Source: Dehalococcoidia bacterium
GTDB taxonomy: Bacteria > Chloroflexota > Dehalococcoidia > GIF9 > AB-539-J10
Assembly: GCA_030602865.1 (NCBI GenBank)
Contig: JAUVYX010000026.1
Coordinates: 1-8,541, forward strand
DNA: 8,541 nt
Direction of reading: 5' to 3'
Both the position numbers and the translations under genes were made by a program. The notes under the pieces are model-generated. The model was not told the DNA's origin. It searched no databases and was given only the letters and a program-made list of their open reading frames with translations. Below are positions 1-5,961 of the stretch, in pieces (position 1 is the first letter of the stretch; each line of letters starts with the position of its first letter).

Positions 1-789
1 ATCGAACTCTCCTTTGATTGCGCGGTTAAATACTGAGTCAGCAGGAAAAGGACCAGATACTTCTATCCCCAATGATTTTGCATCTGCTATGGCTGGCATA
101 ATTTCTTCTATCTCTTCGCAACCGAATAGTCCTTCTTCCCCACCATGAGGATTTAGCGCAGCCACCGCAATTTTCGTATTGATAATTCCCCAGGTTGAGA
201 AGGATTGCTGAATCAGCTTCAATTTGCCCAGGATATTTTGACGGGTCACCATGTCACAAGCTTCCCTCAATGAGTAATGAGTTGTCAGATGCACGACTCG
301 AAGAGAACCAGATACCAGCATAGTGGCATATTCCTTGGTACCTGTAAGATGAGCGAGAAATTCAAGGTGCCCTATATCTCCATAGCAGGCCTGCTTTGTT
401 GCCTCCTTGTTTATTGGCGTGGTTACCATGGCTTTGACTTTTCCTTCAAGGACTAGCTCGGTGGCTTGACTAATAAATTCCATTGCAGCCCTGCCACAGG
501 CTGAGCAGACTTGCCCCATGAGAACTTCATTAAGTTCGAGGTTGTGCAAATCAAGTATGTTAATAGTATTGGGCGAAGCTTCTATTTCATTCACCATATA
601 CACTCGGTTTAACGTCATTGTTTTATCAATAAGATTAATTGCCTTCTGCATAACAGAAGCTTCACCTATCACCAGTGGTTGGCAGATCTCATGGATGTAA
701 TTTGATCGGAGAACTTTCACTATAATCTCAGGACCAATGCCTGCTGCGTCCCCCATAGTAACAGCTATTACTGGAACGTCGCCTGTTAT
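1..789 (-). CDS. PdxA-family 4-phospho-hydroxy-acid dehydrogenase (C-terminus beyond left edge)
   Basis: The visible 263 codons match the PdxA family of metal-dependent NAD dehydrogenases, which oxidise and decarboxylate 4-phosphohydroxy-L-threonine (pyridoxal phosphate synthesis) or, in PdxA2 members, 4-phospho-threonate/erythronate. Seen in order, numbered from the AUA at 789: TMGDAAGIGPE at 11-21 (family consensus has P where the first A is), TPINKEA at 124-130, GHLE with metal ligand H141, LTTH with H171, NPHGGEEGLFG at 213-223 and GPFPAD at 246-251. The third metal histidine and about 65 residues should lie left of position 1. A TAG at 793-795 blocks extension. A perfect AAGGAGG (798-804) sits 8 nt before ATA at 787-789, and the only in-frame ATG (754-756) would delete the first beta strand, so an AUA start is the best reading. 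Family assignment is sure; PdxA versus PdxA2 is not decided. Upstream neighbour on the same strand is an HD hydrolase, 63 bp away. Confidence 0.9.
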   Translation of the reverse strand, partial: MTGDVPVIAVTMGDAAGIGPEIIVKVLRSNYIHEICQPLVIGEASVMQKAINLIDKTMTLNRVYMVNEIEASPNTINILDLHNLELNEVLMGQVCSACGRAAMEFISQATELVLEGKVKAMVTTPINKEATKQACYGDIGHLEFLAHLTGTKEYATMLVSGSLRVVHLTTHYSLREACDMVTRQNILGKLKLIQQSFSTWGIINTKIAVAALNPHGGEEGLFGCEEIEEIMPAIADAKSLGIEVSGPFPADSVFNRAIKGEFD

Positions 790-797
790 TATCTAAT

Positions 798-804
798 CCT
801 CCTT
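798..804 (-). promoter_or_regulatory. Ribosome binding site deciding the AUA start of the pdxA-like gene
   Basis: The minus strand reads AAGGAGG here, a full match to the anti-Shine-Dalgarno sequence. It is 8 nt from ATA at 787-789 and 5 nt from the preceding ATA at 790-792. No ATG, GTG or TTG lies at usable spacing. Confidence 0.7.
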
Positions 805-852
805 GCTGCTTGATAGTGATTTGTCTTGGATTTATTAAACACAAACCATCGT

Positions 853-2049
853 TTATTTGAAAGAGGAATAAATATCCTCGAAGTTAATAGGGCCAACGTT
901 CCTCTGTCGGGATTTTCTCCTTAAATCAGTTTCGGCGTTTTTGAGTTCATCGCAGGATACGCCATTTTTCCTGGACAGATAAGCCTCAAGAAATGCTGCA
1001 AGGTCATCTGCTGCTTTAACCAGTTCTCCATCCCTGGGTTTGAACTCATCGCTATTGAACTGCCTGTTGATATTGTTCAGATTAGTAACCCTGATTTTCC
1101 CCTCTACAGTAATCAGGTTCTTAAATTCGTTCTCTGTGAACATCCTGATATCGGGATGCCATCTTTCAGGAATCAGTGGATAAACCTTCTCCTCCATTTG
1201 CTCTTTTTCGTATCTTTTTATAAGGCTGCTCAGTCCTCTGATGGAATGTTTGACAGGGGAAATAATGTCCTTGGTAAGTGCTTCAGGCAAGTCATGAAAT
1301 AATCCTGTGAAATAATTGTTAAAACATCTCTTGGGGCATGCGTCCATTTGTAGAGAAAACAGGTATGTGGTTATAGCAACGATTAGCATGTGCCCCAGCA
1401 CAGATGTCTTGGGAACTCTATGTACTCTACTCCATCTTAGTTGGAACCTGAGCAATCCACACAGATCGATGAAATTTCTGAGATTTGATGATAGTGCCAG
1501 GTTCTTAATTCCTTTAACATCGTAGTATTGCTCCTGCTGAGATTGAAGGTTTGCCTTAATTTCTTCCATTTCATAGCCACTTGGATCGGCACGTTCAATG
1601 ATGTTAAATTCCCACTTGGTAGCGTAGAAATGAGCTGCACTCAATACCCTTTTTTCTAGTGTATCGCTGGGGTTAATAAAATAATGTTGGAATCTTGCAC
1701 AGAATTCAGATCCCAATGGAGATATGACAGGTATTAATTGCTTATATACCCAGGCGTTCAGTTGGCGGTATGTAGTTGTATCTTCCTTTATATTATAAAA
1801 CACTTGTGGTTTCAAGTCAGTGACTACCAGGCGTTGCAGAAATTCAAATAATCCTCCCTCGATGACATTTATCCAATTAAAATTGCCATTACCCTCTTCA
1901 AATTTTCCCAGCATGTAGGCGATAATCATCTTATGCGCCTGTTTATCCAGTTCCGTTAGTTCTACAGGGCGTATCTTATCATTCCATCGCTGCATGTAGG
2001 CTGCGTCATAAAGTCTTTTTAGTAGGGTATTGCTTACTATTATTTCCAT
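853..2049 (-). CDS. HD-domain phosphohydrolase, YfbR-like, with long N-terminal region
   Basis: About 398 residues. The C-terminal half is an HD-superfamily metal-dependent phosphohydrolase: numbered from the ATG at 2049, PKTSVLGH gives the first His (H220), FHDLPEALTKD gives the HD pair (H252-D253) with the E of HDxxE (E256), and KAADDLAAFLEA supplies the last Asp (about D348). The HDxPE form and the following LTKDI.SPVK are typical of YfbR-like 5'-deoxynucleotidases (85 to 200 residues in most members), so a nucleotide or deoxynucleotide phosphatase activity is likely but not proven. The first ~200 residues have no motif I recognise, though HKMIIAYML (about 39-47) and AAHFYATKWEF (about 138-148) recall the helical HD fold, so a degenerate second HD unit is possible. 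A TTG 12 bp upstream (2061) would add MERI; I prefer the ATG, but the ribosome binding site is poor for both (GGAAAG). No transmembrane segment. Confidence 0.8.
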   Translation of the reverse strand: MEIIVSNTLLKRLYDAAYMQRWNDKIRPVELTELDKQAHKMIIAYMLGKFEEGNGNFNWINVIEGGLFEFLQRLVVTDLKPQVFYNIKEDTTTYRQLNAWVYKQLIPVISPLGSEFCARFQHYFINPSDTLEKRVLSAAHFYATKWEFNIIERADPSGYEMEEIKANLQSQQEQYYDVKGIKNLALSSNLRNFIDLCGLLRFQLRWSRVHRVPKTSVLGHMLIVAITTYLFSLQMDACPKRCFNNYFTGLFHDLPEALTKDIISPVKHSIRGLSSLIKRYEKEQMEEKVYPLIPERWHPDIRMFTENEFKNLITVEGKIRVTNLNNINRQFNSDEFKPRDGELVKAADDLAAFLEAYLSRKNGVSCDELKNAETDLRRKSRQRNVGPINFEDIYSSFK

Positions 2050-2117
2050 TATTCTTTCCAAATTTCTTTGAGTAAAGTTAAAAGAAGAACTGTAGAGATT
2101 TCCCTATATTCATGATA

Positions 2118-2705
2118 TTAATTGTCATGGTTTACAAAATCGAACATGTCTTTCTGCACCTGTATACGATTTCCCCATCCTTCTGGTCGGGTTCCTGTCT
2201 CCCATTCCGGGTAATCAGTTCGTCTGGTCATCGTACTGGGGCCTGATTCCAGGATATTCGGCTTCTTGGTGAAGGTATCGTCGCCGATTTCGATATCCAT
2301 GGAGAAATCCGCGCCCACATCAAATGGCGGGTCGATGTATATCAACTTGATACCGCCCTCCTTTTCGATCTCCTCGCGGAGAGGACCATTCTTCAGGCTG
2401 GACAAGATAAGTTTGTTATCGCCCCAGATGAGCTTGTTGGTCCAACCCTTGAGCTGACGGCCGCGCTTGTCGATGTCAAAAAGCGCAAGCTGCATCCTGG
2501 TATCTTTCTCGGCGCGAGGCTCGTCAACCTGTTCGATAACCTGAAAGGGTAGCACAACGTTGGAGACCTCATTGGTCTTGCCGTTCCATACCAGTTCAAC
2601 CTCCCGTTTGTCTTCAAACAGAAGGAAACGGTATTTGTCCGGGAGCGGCTTTCCCGCTTCGAGATGCCGAGTGATATCACGGATTTCATTGTCAGTGAGT
2701 TTCAT
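2118..2705 (-). pseudogene. Truncated adenine-specific DNA methyltransferase (N-terminal remnant with foreign tail)
   Basis: The 195-residue reading frame starts like large (several hundred to ~900 residue) site-specific DNA methyltransferases of the type III Mod / N6_N4_Mtase group: GWTNKLIWGDNKLILSSL at 87-104 and the catalytic motif IV as LIYIDPPF at 121-128, followed by DVGADFSM. The likeness stops after KKPNILE (residue 153, about position 2247). The last 42 residues, rich in R, T, W and G, do not continue any methyltransferase I know, and the SAM-binding FxGxG motif and the rest of the catalytic domain are missing. I therefore call it a remnant joined to unrelated DNA. The start at 2705 has GGAG 5 nt upstream and an extended -10 box 12 nt before the expected transcript start, so it may still be transcribed. 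It lies just past the attC at 2781-3001 and may be the body of a third, damaged cassette; this is inference. Composition is visibly more G+C-rich than the HD gene next to it. Confidence 0.75.
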
Positions 2706-2723
2706 ATGCTCTCCTGCTTGCAT

Positions 2724-2732
2724 ATTATACCA
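2724..2732 (-). promoter_or_regulatory. Extended -10 promoter of the methyltransferase remnant
   Basis: The minus strand reads TGG followed by a perfect TATAAT (2724-2729), the extended -10 form TGnTATAAT. The hexamer at the -35 distance (ACCAAA) is poor, as is allowed for extended -10 promoters. Transcription would start near 2717, 12 nt before the ATG. Confidence 0.5.
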
Positions 2733-2780
2733 CTTGTCTGCCTGCCTTTGGTGGAACAGAGCGATGCGATGGCTAGGAGA

Positions 2781-3001
2781 ATGTAACGTCCGAGTTCAGG
2801 TGCTGCACGGGCGATATGCCATCCCACCCTTGGCGGAACTTACCCCAATTTGCCAGCCAGTGTTATTTGAACAAAAGCGGCTGGCAGGCATCCTTACCCA
2901 TTTTACCGTTCCGCCAATCGCCAACAAAACAACCACCGATTGCAACACCAGCCTTAATTTAGTGCCGCCCCTGGCAGTCGGAGTGCAAGAAGTTGTTAGA
3001 C
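2781..3001 (-). other. attC recombination site (221 bp), closing the HEPN-like cassette
   Basis: On the minus strand the site begins with GTCTAAC (2995-3001, exact RYYYAAC) and ends with GTTACAT (2781-2787, GTTRRRY with one mismatch). Inner boxes CTCCGACTGCC near one end and CTGAACTCGGAC near the other match those of the site at 3753-3966. The inside is a long imperfect palindrome: TTGGCGGAAC (2830-2839) pairs perfectly with GTTCCGCCAA (2908-2917), and within it TGCCAGCC (2851-2858) pairs with GGCTGGCA (2879-2886). Such a single-strand hairpin is what IntI recognises in attC. The length is at the long end of the attC range. Confidence 0.65.
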
Positions 3002-3009
3002 GGCCATCT

Positions 3010-3723
3010 TTAATCAGTCTTTGACTCCAGGGACGTTTGTCCCTTGAGCTGTTTCAAGTAGTTAAGGATTGGTGTGTCGGGTAGACCATCTGCAATTGTT
3101 TGGATATGGTCAAGGGTGGCTAGAAGTTCTTGGGCAGCAAGACTGTTAGTATCGCCATATGACTCCATCATTTGCATTGCTTGTTTTCGCAGGTCTCTGA
3201 TGCATTGCTTCTTGGCTGGAATGATATCGGTGGGCATCCAGCCAGTTATATCACGAAGAGTCTGGCGTATTTCAAGTTTCTGTTCCTTAGTGCCTTTGAA
3301 CTTTTCTGGCCATTCCCATAGAAATCTTTGAAATTCAAGATAAAGGGCAGATACCCACATCATGATAGGTTCGCCACCTTCCACTGAGAAATCCATCATG
3401 CGTTGATCAAGCACAGTTGGCTGATAATGATACACCGCATTACGAAAGCACCTTAACAAGCTGCAGTACTCTGGATAATCATTTAGCAATCCATCAACGA
3501 CTTTGTCCCTATACTCAAGATATTGCCAGCCTTCAATGACGACCCACATGCTCGCAAACCATTGAGCGCTAACTGCCACGAGATGCCACTCTGGGTCCTC
3601 ATCCTCTGGTGGTACCACATCGTTATGGTAGGAAATGAATCGGCGGCGCTGTAGGTCTGCCCAATACAGATACCTAGCCCACGAAACGAATCTATCGAAT
3701 TCGATACTAAAATCAGTCTCCAT
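3010..3723 (-). CDS. Cassette protein with HEPN-like RNxxxH motif (237 aa)
   Basis: I do not recognise a named family. The protein is soluble-looking, rich in Trp and aromatic residues and predicted mostly helical. A central segment LRCFRNAVYHYQ (90-101) carries R94-N95-x3-H99, the Rx4-6H signature of HEPN ribonucleases, preceded by a long helix (about 55-80) as in HEPN folds. If correct, this is a four-helix RNase or an inactive HEPN partner; such proteins act in toxin-antitoxin and abortive-infection systems. The motif is short, so this remains a hypothesis. The start at 3723 is chosen because GGAG lies 8 nt upstream; a longer frame opening at 3813 would run backwards through the attC and is not believable. 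The stop TAA is 8 bp from the attC at 2781-3001 and the start is 30 bp from the core of the attC at 3753-3966, so the gene fills one integron cassette. No separate promoter is evident. Confidence 0.7.
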   Translation of the reverse strand: METDFSIEFDRFVSWARYLYWADLQRRRFISYHNDVVPPEDEDPEWHLVAVSAQWFASMWVVIEGWQYLEYRDKVVDGLLNDYPEYCSLLRCFRNAVYHYQPTVLDQRMMDFSVEGGEPIMMWVSALYLEFQRFLWEWPEKFKGTKEQKLEIRQTLRDITGWMPTDIIPAKKQCIRDLRKQAMQMMESYGDTNSLAAQELLATLDHIQTIADGLPDTPILNYLKQLKGQTSLESKTD

Positions 3724-3752
3724 CAGTAAAGCTCCACCGCTAGTTTTAGGCC

Positions 3753-3966
3753 GCCTAACGTCCGAATTGAGCGGCTGCCAAGGAGTTTGCCGACTCACCC
3801 TTGTCGGAGCCAACTCACATTTGCCAAACCAGTATAACTATCCAGAAGAGCGCTGACAAGCGCTCCATGCCTTTTTGCCGTTCCGCCAGGGTGAACTTAA
3901 ACTAACTCACGGCAGCAAAAACAGGCTCAATTTGCGGTTGCCCATGGCAGTCGGAGTTCGTTGAGG
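3753..3966 (-). other. attC recombination site (214 bp), closing the yefM-yoeB cassette
   Basis: On the minus strand the site runs from CCTCAAC (3960-3966, RYYYAAC with one mismatch) to GTTAGGC (3753-3759, exact GTTRRRY), the latter preceded by CTCAATTCGGAC. CTGCC near one end (CTCCGACTGCC) and GGCAGCCGCT near the other can pair as inner boxes. The middle has a perfect 7-bp hairpin GAGCGCT/AGCGCTC (3848-3854 and 3859-3865) with a 4-nt loop. It shares blocks such as TTGCCGTTCCGCCA-like and CACCCTTG.CGGA sequence with the site at 2781-3001, so the two are related. Confidence 0.65.
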
Positions 3967-3977
3967 TGCTGAGTGGC

Positions 3978-4241
3978 TTACTCATAGTGGGTCCACATTC
4001 GGATCACCTTTACAATCCGTTCCTCTTCAAGTATTTGATAGACCAAACGGTGCTGGATATTGATTCGACGGGAATAAGCTCCAGATAAGTCCCCTATCAA
4101 TTTTTCGAATGGAGGTGGTGTTTGAAAAGGGTCCGTGCGGAGTAAATCAATCAGTGGCGTTGCCTTGGACTTTAATCCGGCGGCTGCCAGTTTTCGAGCA
4201 TCCTTCCGAGCTTGTTTCGTGAAAACGACTTTCCAATTCAC
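3978..4241 (-). CDS. yoeB: Txe/YoeB-family toxin, ribosome-dependent mRNA endonuclease
   Basis: An 87-residue RelE-superfamily toxin that cleaves mRNA at the ribosomal A site in characterised YoeB proteins. Numbered from the GTG at 4241: PPPFEKLIG with E46, SRRINIQHRLVYQI with R65, and the C-terminal WTHYE with H85-Y86. These align with E. coli YoeB E46, R65, H83 and Y84, so the active site looks complete. The antitoxin gene lies directly upstream; its TGA overlaps this start as GTGA. A TTG one codon earlier (4244) is an alternative. Translation is probably coupled to the antitoxin, since only a weak GAGAAAG precedes the start. The pair sits in front of an attC site, a common arrangement in chromosomal integrons, where toxin-antitoxin cassettes are thought to stabilise arrays. 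Confidence 0.92.
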   Translation of the reverse strand: MNWKVVFTKQARKDARKLAAAGLKSKATPLIDLLRTDPFQTPPPFEKLIGDLSGAYSRRINIQHRLVYQILEEERIVKVIRMWTHYE

Positions 4242-4480
4242 CAATCAACTTTCTCGGAGCATTCACTAACTGGCGTATTCAACCCGTCAATAATTGATTC
4301 TCGCATGCCTGGGGTCGAGAGCAGGTGCAAGGTCTCCTGAATTGAGCGCCAATCATCTTCTGCTACGAGAACCGCATTTGCCCGTTTACCTGTTATGAGG
4401 ACAGATTCGTGAGATGTTGCTATCTCATCGATTAATCGATAGAGTCTAGCTCTGGCATCCGTTGCTTTGAATGTAGTCAT
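4238..4480 (-). CDS. yefM: YefM/Phd-family antitoxin
   Basis: An 80-residue antitoxin that would bind and neutralise YoeB and repress its own promoter. The N-terminus (ARARLYRLIDEIATSHE, about 8-24, then LITGKRANAVLVAEDDW) is the Phd/YefM DNA-binding fold. The C-terminal part (LLSTPGMRESIIDG, about 53-66, then ECSEKVDW) is the toxin-binding tail typical of YefM. I chose ATG 4480 because GAGG (4487-4490) is 6 nt upstream; ATG 4483 is equally in frame, while a start at 4507 would precede the predicted transcription start near 4505. The gene overlaps yoeB by 4 bp when yoeB begins at 4241. Confidence 0.92.
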   Translation of the reverse strand: MTTFKATDARARLYRLIDEIATSHESVLITGKRANAVLVAEDDWRSIQETLHLLSTPGMRESIIDGLNTPVSECSEKVDW

Positions 4481-4511
4481 CATTAACCTCGTTATGAAAC
4501 ATTTCAAAATG

Positions 4512-4540
4512 ATGATACGCTATAACGTACGCACTGTCAA
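4512..4540 (-). promoter_or_regulatory. Sigma70 promoter of yefM-yoeB
   Basis: The minus strand carries a consensus TTGACA (4535-4540), a 17-nt spacer and TATCAT (4512-4517). Transcription would start near 4505, 25 nt before the antitoxin ATG. The spacer contains the palindrome GTACG/CGTAC-like core (TGCGTACGT), a possible YefM operator. A promoter inside the unit means that expression does not depend on an integron Pc promoter. Confidence 0.75.
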
Positions 4541-4796
4541 GGAAAGAGTCTCATTTTTCAATTAGAATAGACTTAGTTGAAATGATCTTCTAAGTTTGCT
4601 TTAATACATGAGTAGAATAAGTTAACGATTGTTATAAGGGTGATACACTAGTAGAGAATAATAAATATCTTTGGCAGACTCTGATACTATTATAGCCTAA
4701 ATAAACTATTACAACTCTTTACCGTTAAAATAATAAAAGCTTTAGCAAAATATTTAATACTACATTAAAACGAATTTCCGATAGGAGGGTAAAGGG
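4541..4796. other. AT-rich divergent intergenic region
   Basis: Strongly AT-rich DNA between the divergent yefM promoter and the DUF4349 gene. A weak plus-strand promoter candidate is TTAACG (4622-4627), 16 nt, then TGA-TACACT (-10 at 4644-4649), about 147 bp before the gene. I see no reading frame of note, no attC end and no terminator here. Confidence 0.3.
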
Positions 4797-5666
4797 ATGA
4801 AAAAACGAGCTTACCTTTTAATTGCACTTATTATAATTATCATTGGGCTAATGCTATGCAGTGCATGTGCATCTATGCCTGCTGGGCAGGAGAGTTCACC
4901 TGTACCGATGCCTGCTCCGATGGCTGAACCGGCACCAGGCGAGTACATGGATAGAGATAAAGGATATTCAGATGAGGGCATGGGTAATACACCATCTGAT
5001 GTAGGTATTGAACGCCTTATAGTAAGAAATGGGCGCCTGACTTTAGAGGTTGATGATGTGAGTGAGGCGATGGATAGAATTACAGATGTAGCTGCTATTA
5101 TGGGAGGATATGTGGTTTCCTCTTATAAATATGAAGATGAAGAGGGAACTTTAGGTGAAATAAGTATCAGAATTCCATCTGATAGATTTGACGAAGCATT
5201 TGATCGACTACACCAGATTGCAAAGGCCGTGCCCTATGAGCATACAGACAGTAGAGATGTTACTGAAGAGTATGTTGACCTCCAGGCGCGTCTTAAAAAT
5301 CTGGAGGCAACTGAGCTTCAGTATTTAGAATTGCTGAAGAAGGCAGAGACAGTGGAGGAGATGCTGCAGGTGCAGAGAGAGCTTTCTAATGTGCGGGGAT
5401 GGATAGAGCAACTTCAGGGACGTATAAAATACCTTGAGCGAGTTACTGAAATGGCGTTGATTGACGTTAGCCTTAATGAAAGTGGTAGCCTTGCTGGACC
5501 ATGGAGTCTGCTAAATACTATAAAGTCAGCGGCACACGGCGTCATCGCTTTTGCCAGGGGACTGTTGACACTTATTATTTGGTTTGGTGTGTTCAGTTGG
5601 ATATGGATTCCCATCCTAATAATATGGAGGCGGCGCAGGAAAAAGTCCAGGGATTCAGTATCATAG
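4797..5666 (+). CDS. DUF4349-domain lipoprotein with C-terminal membrane anchor
   Basis: A 289-residue envelope protein of unknown function. The N-terminus is a lipoprotein-like signal (KKR then a long Ile/Leu stretch, 7-20) ending in CSAC with probable lipidated C24; the -3 residue is Cys instead of Leu, so the lipobox is imperfect. A Pro/Met-rich low-complexity linker (about 27-50) follows. The DUF4349 domain spans about 70-285: RLIVRNGRLTLEV, then GGYVVSS, EISIRIPSDRFDEA, and a coiled coil at about 160-220 (VDLQARLKNLEATE to GRIKYLERV). A hydrophobic helix near 257-280 and a basic tail RRRRKK end the protein, so it would be tethered at both ends, with the middle outside the cytoplasm. The start has AGGAGG 8 nt upstream. 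It is divergent from the cassette cluster and appears to be a core gene bordering it. Confidence 0.88.
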   Translation: MKKRAYLLIALIIIIIGLMLCSACASMPAGQESSPVPMPAPMAEPAPGEYMDRDKGYSDEGMGNTPSDVGIERLIVRNGRLTLEVDDVSEAMDRITDVAAIMGGYVVSSYKYEDEEGTLGEISIRIPSDRFDEAFDRLHQIAKAVPYEHTDSRDVTEEYVDLQARLKNLEATELQYLELLKKAETVEEMLQVQRELSNVRGWIEQLQGRIKYLERVTEMALIDVSLNESGSLAGPWSLLNTIKSAAHGVIAFARGLLTLIIWFGVFSWIWIPILIIWRRRRKKSRDSVS

Positions 5667-5674
5667 ACGTCTAT
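5663..5674. repeat. 12-bp perfect palindrome at the end of the DUF4349 gene
   Basis: ATAGACGTCTAT is fully self-complementary and includes the TAG stop codon. No T-run follows, so an intrinsic terminator is not supported. It might bind a dimeric regulator or be chance. Confidence 0.4.
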
Positions 5675-5801
5675 AATAATTGAGGATATTGTTATGCTGT
5701 TGAGGTATTTCTTTCTACCAGCGATTGATTTTGTATGTGCTTGATACTGGCTTGAATATTAGGCCAAAGTCCTCAATTCCAATATCATTTAAACATTCTT
5801 C

Positions 5802-5886
5802 AAGGAAGAAATGGTGTGGGATGAAGTGGCGAGTAAATCTTGACATGCAGATGCGCTATAAACTATTCTGAAGGAAGTTATGGTGT
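5802..5886. repeat. Direct repeat pair upstream of the SDR operon
   Basis: AAGGAAGAAATGGTGT (5802-5817) and AAGGAAGTTATGGTGT (5871-5886) agree at 14 of 16 bases and are both preceded by ATTCT. The interval is 69 bp and the copies flank the TTGACA/TATTCT promoter. Confidence 0.45.
5840..5869 (+). promoter_or_regulatory. Sigma70 promoter of the SDR operon
   Basis: Perfect TTGACA (5840-5845), 18-nt spacer, then TATTCT (5864-5869). Transcription would begin near 5876, giving a leader of about 85 nt before the first SDR gene. Confidence 0.6.
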
Positions 5887-5895
5887 CTGTGTAGA

Positions 5896-5924
5896 GGTTA
5901 CACTCTGGCTCTGGAGCTGTAACC
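5896..5924 (+). promoter_or_regulatory. Inverted repeat in the SDR leader, possible operator or hairpin
   Basis: GGTTACA (5896-5902) and TGTAACC (5918-5924) are perfect reverse complements around a 15-nt loop; the loop itself contains GCTC-TG-GAGC, so the RNA could form a bulged hairpin. It lies between the promoter and the ribosome binding site, about 37 nt before the start codon, and is not followed by a T-run. Confidence 0.5.
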
Positions 5925-5961
5925 ATATTATTAGCACAAGCAATAATAAGAGGAGGATTAA

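Larger units (their letters stand above)
2781..4540 (-). mobile_element. Integrase-less integron cassette cluster (CALIN-like), two cassettes read on the minus strand
   Basis: Two attC-like sites in the same orientation each follow a short gene unit. Reading the minus strand: promoter, yefM-yoeB, attC (3966 to 3753); then the 237-codon gene and attC (3001 to 2781). With recombination between G and TT of each GTT core, the second cassette is 972 bp, from 3758 to 2787. Stop codons lie 11 bp and 8 bp before the attC ends, the tight packing usual for cassettes. No tyrosine recombinase IntI or attI is seen; the side where it would be expected (right of 4540) holds AT-rich intergenic DNA and a DUF4349 gene. 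The right border of the first cassette could not be placed: no good GTTRRRY core is visible between 4540 and 4640 on the minus strand. Confidence 0.65.

Noticed and set aside
2118..2247. Group II intron or insertion sequence as source of the methyltransferase tail
   Set aside because: No reverse transcriptase or transposase motif, terminal inverted repeat or target duplication could be seen.
2560..3024. 154-codon plus-strand reading frame across the methyltransferase remnant and attC
   Set aside because: It is antisense to recognisable methyltransferase sequence, crosses the attC palindromes, and encodes a Ser/Arg-rich string with no motif.
3724..3813. In-frame 30-codon N-terminal extension of the cassette gene at 3010-3723
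   Set aside because: It would be translated out of the attC site, its residues look random, and ATG 3723 has a well-spaced GGAG.
4521..4530. Degenerate GTTATAG on the minus strand as a possible cassette junction
   Set aside because: Two bases miss the GTTRRRY core, no pairing boxes are nearby, and the stretch is the spacer of the yefM promoter.
5694..5744. 16-codon plus-strand reading frame starting MLLRYF in the intergenic region
   Set aside because: The GAGG is too far upstream, the product is very short and there is no supporting conservation.
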